The position numbers were made by a program, and so were the translations under genes. A DNA stretch of 64,000 bases from Saccharum officinarum (lineage: Eukaryota > Streptophyta > Magnoliopsida > Poales > Poaceae): contig CM036170.1 in NCBI GenBank assembly GCA_020631735.1, positions 67,967,737-68,031,736 of the forward strand, given 5' to 3'. Below are positions 58,152 through 64,000 of the stretch, in pieces. How positions within the stretch are numbered: position 1 is the first letter of the stretch; each line of letters begins with the position of its first letter. The notes below the pieces were generated by a model. That model saw only the letters and a program-made list of their open reading frames with translations. It ran no database searches and was not told where the DNA came from.

Positions 58152-61100
58152 ATGGCGACCCGCAGCAAGCTCGTTGCCATCGCCCTGCCGCTCGTGGCCG
58201 CAGCCTCGCTCGCCGTCGTGCTCCTCCTCCTCTGCACCACGTACTCATCGGAGGACGGATACCTCGGGCGCGTGGGCACGCCGTGGGGCGGTACGGTCAC
58301 GGTCCTCCCATTCAGCCCCACGGACGTGCTGCCCCTCCTGCCGCGGGGCGTCGCCATGGCCGCGCTCCGGGCGCTCCGCGGCGTCTCAGACATCTTCCCG
58401 GTGTTCGTCGGCGCCGCGACGGCCGGCGGGTCGGGCTCGGCGTCCAGCAGCGGGGGGACGGTGAGATGGAAGGGCGCCTGCTTCTACGAGAACGAGGCGT
58501 GGTTAGTGTTCCACAACGAGAGCGGCTCCAAGTACGGCGGAGGCACACTCCATATCAAGGTACGGCCACTCCCCTCCCCAAATTGAGCACGATTTAGCAA
58601 TTCGTCTTGTCTATTGTCGTACGCAAAAGTATGTGTAGTGTAGTGGCACGGTGCTTGTGCTGCCGAATAAACGATCAATTGCTAGTAAATAACTCGAAGT
58701 TGCTCAAGACCAGTACAGTACATTTCATTGCCGCAAATGCGACGTACGATTCCTTGCGATATAAGATGGATCCAGAGAGTGGTCTCGACTCTGAGAATTA
58801 GGGGTGCTTGGCAGAGGTCCACACAACTATAGAAGTTAAAAAATAGCTTTGCTTTTAGTTTTTTCAGCCAAATGTCACAGCTCCACGGACTACAGATGTA
58901 CAAAAAAAAATGTTGATCTAGCTCCCATATCCATCAAATTCATGGAGTAGCTCAGAGGTGCTTTGAAAACTCTAATTTCGTAGAGTTGATAAAAATTATT
59001 CACCACTACTACTCATTACATAAACATATCGATTCGATCCATTCTTTCTCTCTCGCCTGCTTTGATTTCTCACCGCGTGCGCCACGTCTCCCCCACCGCT
59101 CGCCGTGAATCCTTGCCGCCTAGCTTGCAGCGCGTCGCCGCCGCCCTCACGCACTGCCGTGGCCCGCCTCACCCATCTCTGGACTCGAAGCTGGCCCTGC
59201 CCTGCGGTCAGCACATCGCAGCCCCTCTCTCGCCGCTCGCGGCTCTGCGTGCCGCACGAGAATGCTCGCCATGGCAACATCGGGGAAAGAGATAAAGTTG
59301 TGTTCTTTTTTTATTTTGATATATGATTCTGTTTGTTAAATTACATATAAGTTCATCTCAAAGTTAGAGATGTACCAAACGGTCTGGTGAGAACTTAGAT
59401 CTATCGTAGAGCTGCTCTGTGACGAAGCAGCTACTCTAAAGCTGCAGTCATGCCAAACATACCCTTGCTCCTGTAGTTGAGACGGTGACACCGACACGCC
59501 CCACGCCCGCGACGTAACTGTTTCTTGACCTTTCGTGTCTGGCTCAGTGACTTTTCTGATTGGCACACATATGCATGGGCACTGGAATATCCCTGGAATG
59601 TGCAAAACAAGTTTTGGTTGGTTTAACTGAACTATCGACGTGGATGACAGCATGAGAATTCCAAACCGTAACAACAGCTTTGGCCCATGTTGTACTGATC
59701 GCCCCTCGAGGCCTCGTGCTGGTTGGTCAACTCTGGCAGAATTAGAAATTTGTTTAAGCAACAGAAAATTAACTTAAAACAGCCTTGGAGAACACGCGAA
59801 TTGCTGTTTGATATCGGATTTGGAGTTTCTCTCGTCTCCGAACTCATTCATGACTCCACCTCCATCTTCACGCCGCCCGCGCGCCCGGCGCCCGCAAGCT
59901 CCCCACCGCGAAATTAGGGAGAGCTGCAGTGCCTGAAGCCTAAATCCTAACCGCCGCCATGATGGCGGCGTCTAAGCTCAAGCTCCTCGCTCTTCCTGTC
60001 CTGCTGATCCTCCTCCCCCTCCTCTTCGCCGCCCGGCCTCGCGTCCTTCCGGAGGCGCTCCTCCGCGTCCCGGTCCTCCCGGGCGACCTCTTCCCGCTCC
60101 TGCCCTGGCCCGTGGCGCAGCCGCTGCTCCGCCGCCTCGCGCTGCGGGGCCCGCCGACCTGCTCCCGGCCTTCGTCGGCGCCGCGCGCGCGCCGGGGCCC
60201 GACGACGCCCACCCGCTCGCGGAGTGGAAGGGCGCCTGCTTCTACGAGAACAGGGCATGGGTGGAGTTCCGCAACGGGACCGACGGGGGCCTCGGAGGCG
60301 GCATAGTCCATGTGGAGGTAAGGGGACGATGGAGCTAGTGGTGGGCGAGGTCACCAGTTGAAATTTGGTGATTCTGAGGTTGCGTTCAATTCAATTAAAT
60401 AAAATCTAAAGCCTATTGCGTTAATTCCACGAATTATTTTAAACATACGGTTTTCCCGTCTATCTAGGGTGTGTTTAGTTCCCTATTTCACCTAAAAAAA
60501 TTTAGGTTTTGGCCTATCATTTTGTAGAATGAAACTAAACACCGTGCAAAAATTTTGACAAAAAGGTATTATTTTTCAATTTGGATTTTGGCCTCGAGAG
60601 GAAAAAAAAGCTAAAAAGTAAAAAGCCCTCACCCACCCCATGAAAAATTTGACATTTTGGATGAAACTAAACACACCCATGAAAATTTTGATATTTTGCA
60701 TTTTATCATTCTACAGTGGTTGGTATTTTGCATTTTGTATTTCATGGGGAAAGACAGCCTTAGTAGTACTCCACTTTGCTCTTGCAGTGCACTTTCAGTA
60801 AAATTCTGGCCTCAATTTTCTGCAAGGTTTGTTTTCCTTTGCCTAATGTTGGTCTAAAATCGACTATGCTTTCCGTAGACATCCAAAGCACACAGCTGGA
60901 CTTGCATAGATCTGTATGTATTTGCAACACCGTACAGAGTTACATGGGACTACTACTTTTTGGGGCGAGAGCACACTCTTGATTTCGAAGAATGGGAAAG
61001 TGAGGCTGAGTATGAATATGTAAGTATTCACTTCTGCTTTACTTTATATGATCAATATTTCTTCAACTTATACATCATCAATACAAAAATTCTTATTTGT

Positions 61101-63272
61101 TTAATCCATAGTTGATACAAATTTTCTACCCTGTTACCTGAAAATAGGTGAAACGTAATGGTGTGTCCATTTTCCTCATGCCATCTGGAACAATTGGCAC
61201 ACTTCGAGCACTTTGGGAGGTCTTCCCTCTGTTCACAAATACTGCATGGGGTGAGAATGCGAACCTTGCTTTTCTCGAGAAGCATATGGGTGCCACCTTT
61301 GAGGAACGGCCGAAACCTTGGGTCTCAGAGTTAAATCCTGATGATATCCACTCTGGAGATTTCTTGGTTTTATCAAAGATTCGTGGGCGTTGGGGTGGTT
61401 TTGAAACACTGGAGAAGTGGGTTACTGGCGCTTATGCAGGCCATACTGCGGTTTGCCTTAGGGACTCTGATGGAAAGCTTTGGGTTGGGGAATCTGGTAA
61501 TGAAAATGAACAGGTCTGGTCCTTAGCCATCTTATTCATTTTTTATTCTTTTCTCATTCTGTGTGATTATCGAATTAGAATGAATATTAACTCTCAATCA
61601 TGTTAAATATCAGTGAATAAACATCATGAAGATAATGTTGGATGATAAGTTTTGGTTATATTGATTAGCTTGTAACTCTACGATTCAAAATGGATGTTTA
61701 AAGTGCCCCTTTAATTTATGGTAAAAAAAGGATGACAATATGCTTGCCAACAATTTCATGGAATGAACGAATTACTGCACAATATGAATTTTGAATTTGG
61801 ACTATTTCACTAGGATACACTCTAATGCTTTGCATAGCATGTACTAACCAGAAAATCATTTTCTTGTCTGTATCTAAAATTCTAAATGTCCCCTAGACCT
61901 CCTAGGGCGTGTCTGAAGCGCGTCGTTTGTATGATTAAATTCTTCTACCTTAATTACAATGATGCACAAATCTTTTGCGTATTCGAGAAAAAAAATTCTA
62001 AAATTGTATGGATAATGTTGTTTTCCCCAAATCCTCTGAATGCATCTCAGATATTTGCTTAACAGAACAGAAAATAAAACTTTAAAATAGGAAAGGCAAA
62101 AAAGGGATGCCACTGCCAAGTGCCAACCATAGCTGTTTTGTCTGGATGCAAATTATATGCTGTGGGAATACAACTTGGGCAAGTTCCAGCATAGCTAGTT
62201 GTTTCATATTTCATTCTATTGCATGCAATAATCGAGTTCAACAGATATTCAGCATTATCTGACTAGGTAACTATATTAACTATATCTTATAGAACATTGT
62301 GTACCAATGGCAATGGGTTCCCTCCAATGTAGTGCAATTTTTCTTTATGAGCTGGAGCAGTTTCAATGTCCAAAATTAAGCTAACAAATGGCGGGATTGC
62401 AGGGAGAAGATGTTATTGCTATCCTGCCCTGGGAGGAATGGTGGGAGTTTGAAGTGACAAAGGATGACTCAAATCCTCAGATTGCACTGCTTCCTTTGCA
62501 TCCAGATTTGCGAGCAAAATTTAATGAGACAGCAGCTTGGATTTATGCAAAAAGCATGAATGGGAAGCCTTATGGGTATCACAATATGATATTTAGCTGG
62601 ATTGATACCATCAGTGATAATTATCCACCACCATTAGATGCTCATGTGGTATGATTCTACATGTACAGCTTTGAAGATCATTTTACTGCTAAACCTGGCT
62701 ATATATGTGCTGTATATCTTGTCCTGTGTTAGATGGTGTGTACTGCAAGTTCACCCGACTAATTTTCTACTCACTACAATACTATTCTGATTCTTAGATC
62801 CTGAGCCAGAAGCTAAAACAAACAGCCTAGCTGTTGCGCTGGCTTTTGAAAAGCTAGAAAACTGGCTTCAACTGAAAACTGAAAAGCACGCTCAGAGGAG
62901 CTTTTCTGGCATTTGGTGTGCTGAGAACTAAAAGTTGATTACAAAAGTCAATAGCAAAAACCAACAGTCAGAAAGCCAAAAACCCAAAAGCCAACTTTTG
63001 AGCCAAAAGCCCAAGAACTGTAGCTCCAACAAACAAGCCCTTACGATAGATATAGTAACACGTTAAACTTATGGTAGTGGTTTCTATTCCAGTTTTTCTT
63101 TTAACATTTTAAGTTTGACTCTGCATTTTGTGAATGGTTTATTAGCTTTGTTACTGAAATCTTTATGAATGATCCACAGGTTGCTTCTGTTATGACTGTA
63201 TGGACCAAGCTTCAACCAGAGTATGCTGGTAATATGTGGGAAGAAGCCCTTAACAAACGGCTTGGAACTAAG
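58152..63272 (+). CDS. Membrane-anchored plant protein of unknown biochemistry, 5 exons seen, gene continues beyond the window
   Basis: Exons 58152-58559, 60879-61019, 61148-61513, 62403-62648 and 63180-63272 all meet GT-AG borders in phase 0 and give 418 residues so far. Residues about 8-28 are a signal anchor. Then come WKGACFYENEAW (about 107-118), AHSWTCIDLYVFATPYRVTWDYYF (exon 2), a central block in exon 3 with SGDFLVLSKIRGRWGGFETLEKW, GHTAVCLRD and GKLWVGESGN, then GEDVIAILPWEEWWEF and PYGYHNMIFSWIDT in exon 4. I recall close homologues in Arabidopsis that databases label inositol trisphosphate 5-phosphatase, but no phosphatase signature is visible. The GDF..GHTA..ES pattern resembles permuted NlpC/P60-like folds; that is inference. 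The remaining C-terminal exons are outside. Use of this first exon rather than the one at 59959 is inferred from its intact frame. Confidence 0.8.
58560..59958. other. Interval between the two first exons, with a probable MITE
   Basis: From 58801 (GGGGTGCTTGGCA) to about 59463 (tgccaaacataccc) the ends form a rough inverted pair (GGGTGCTTGGCA against GGGTATGTTTGGCA). I find no target duplication, so boundaries are tentative. It encloses a GC-rich stretch (59060-59280) with no recognised coding. The segment 59465-59958 is probably the former promoter of exon 1B. Confidence 0.4.
59959..60317 (+). pseudogene. Second first exon (1B) of the WKGACFYEN-type gene, frameshifted
   Basis: It opens with an ATG and a hydrophobic anchor (LKLLALPVLLILLPLLFAA), then PVLPGDLFPLLPWPVAQPLLRRLALRG, parallel to the 58152 exon. 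At about 60151 one base is missing relative to the expected frame. Downstream in the shifted frame the conserved WKGACFYENRAWVEFRNGT..GGGIVHVE is intact and ends at a good donor (GTAAGG, 60318) in the same phase as exon 1A. It is clearly diverged from 1A, so the duplication is old and the frameshift may be recent or an assembly error. No alternative ATG in the shifted frame avoids a stop. Confidence 0.75.
60467..60678. mobile_element. MITE in intron 1, GGGTGTGTTTAGTT ends
   Basis: The left end GGGTGTGTTTAGTTCCC pairs with the right end gaaactaaacacaccc, and an extra internal copy of the end motif (gaaactaaacacc) lies at about 60530-60543. Target duplication not identified. Its ends resemble the 57083-57330 MITE, so they may be related families. 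Confidence 0.55.
62790..63050. repeat. Probable MITE remnant in intron 4
   Basis: A stretch rich in aaaagccaa, caaaagc and agcttttc blocks ending agctccaacaaacaagccc, the style of a common grass hAT-type MITE. The ends do not pair cleanly and no duplication was found. Confidence 0.35.
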
Positions 63273-63865
63273 GTTTGGTTAAATTTGTTTGTTGGTATTT
63301 CTTATAGGTGTTCTCCTGTACAAGTTATTGTTCCCTATGGATTCATAGACAATTTCAACCCTTGATTTCTGCATGGCATGATGGCTGATCTTAGTTCCCT
63401 AACTTCTGAAAAAGATCCAAACAAGTGCCTTACCTTTGCTTTTATATCACTTGAGGTTTTAGACATAAGTTGAGTTGCTAGATAATTCAGGTGGCATGGC
63501 AGCTGAAAATAAACAAACAAATAGTCTGACATGACTTGCACAAGGAGAATTCCAGCCTCAGCCTTTCGTGTGTTTAGTGGTCCAGTGCGAGCATTGTTTG
63601 CGCTCCCCTAGCACCTCACTCAAAATTCAAGTCTGTAATAGCTAGTTTAGCAGTTATAGATAGCACACGTGAGGGTGAAGAAGCAGCACCTCTTAAATGA
63701 TTATGCTGCTGCACAGGTAGCAAAGAGCAGAGCAGCCAGTGACTAAATATTGCAGATAAGTGACAGTTTGATCCCAGGTACTTGGTTTGGTTTGTTAGCT
63801 GTATCAGGGATTTGGTAATGCTGGGCCTGGGAATGGATCCAAGACAAAGTTTGATAAGTTCTTAA

Positions 63866-64000
63866 GTTAGAACTGAAGTTCCATTCCAGCATGGAGGGGT
63901 CTAGCCAAAAACACCTGCGTAGCTGGTAGCAGCAGCCAGACAAATTTCAGTTAGAACTGAAGTTCCATTCCATCATGGAGAGGTCTAGCCAAAAACACCT
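63866..64000 (+). repeat. 84-bp tandem repeat, running off the window
   Basis: The block gttagaactgaagttccatt..ctagccaaaaacacct starts at 63866 and again at 63950, a period of 84 bp. About 50 bases of the second unit are visible, with few mismatches. It lies in the intron after exon 5 and may continue beyond the window as a minisatellite. Confidence 0.75.

Noticed and set aside
59062..59326. GC-rich frames inside the probable MITE between exons 1A and 1B
   Set aside because: Possible captured sequence, but no match is recognisable and frames overlap on both strands.

Overview
The window reads as nuclear DNA from a grass, probably panicoid (the subfamily is inferred only from the repeat types). 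Reasons: single-copy genes with very GC-rich first exons, canonical GT-AG introns, and AT-rich intergenic DNA packed with plant LTR retrotransposons (initiator-Met primer sites), Helitrons, a tRNA-derived SINE and several MITE types. No rRNA, tRNA gene, CRISPR or prokaryotic feature was seen.

Layout. 1-3041: 3' part of a very long LTR, abutting a LINE-like fragment (3042-3773). 3774-10063: gene-poor DNA with one SINE (12-bp target duplication), two hAT-type MITEs and degenerate Stowaway-like sequence. 10211-17262: a small gene for an MGNC-type protein, split inside codon 15 by a 6.66-kb Ty1/copia element (10254-16913, target duplication GTGGG). The LTRs look identical over 432 bp, so the insertion is young. 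The copia interior is rearranged: leader, gag, protease and integrase are inverted relative to a second, deleted copy that carries RT and RNase H. 18181-18899: a foldback MITE. 19932-21056: an intact, apparently intronless pectate lyase gene. 22498-51476: a Helitron zone with three related 5' termini, one recognisable 3' terminus and one decayed Rep-helicase gene. This zone is interrupted at 24262-40184 by a 15.9-kb LARD-like element with two 5.55-kb LTRs and no recognisable internal coding. 52071-56871: a non-autonomous gypsy element on the minus strand (target duplication TCAGT) with a protease-region remnant and an unidentified reading frame that runs through its polypurine tract into the LTR. 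57083-57687: two MITEs. 58152 to the right edge: a multi-exon plant gene encoding a membrane-anchored protein of unknown biochemical role, with two alternative or duplicated first exons, the second frameshifted.

Host genes are therefore three: the MGNC gene (disrupted in this haplotype), the pectate lyase (intact) and the WKGACFYEN-type gene (running off the window). Everything else supported here is mobile DNA. Boundaries of the main elements rest on target-site duplications, TG..CA ends, primer sites and polypurine tracts read directly from the sequence. All identity statements are by eye, not from computed alignments.
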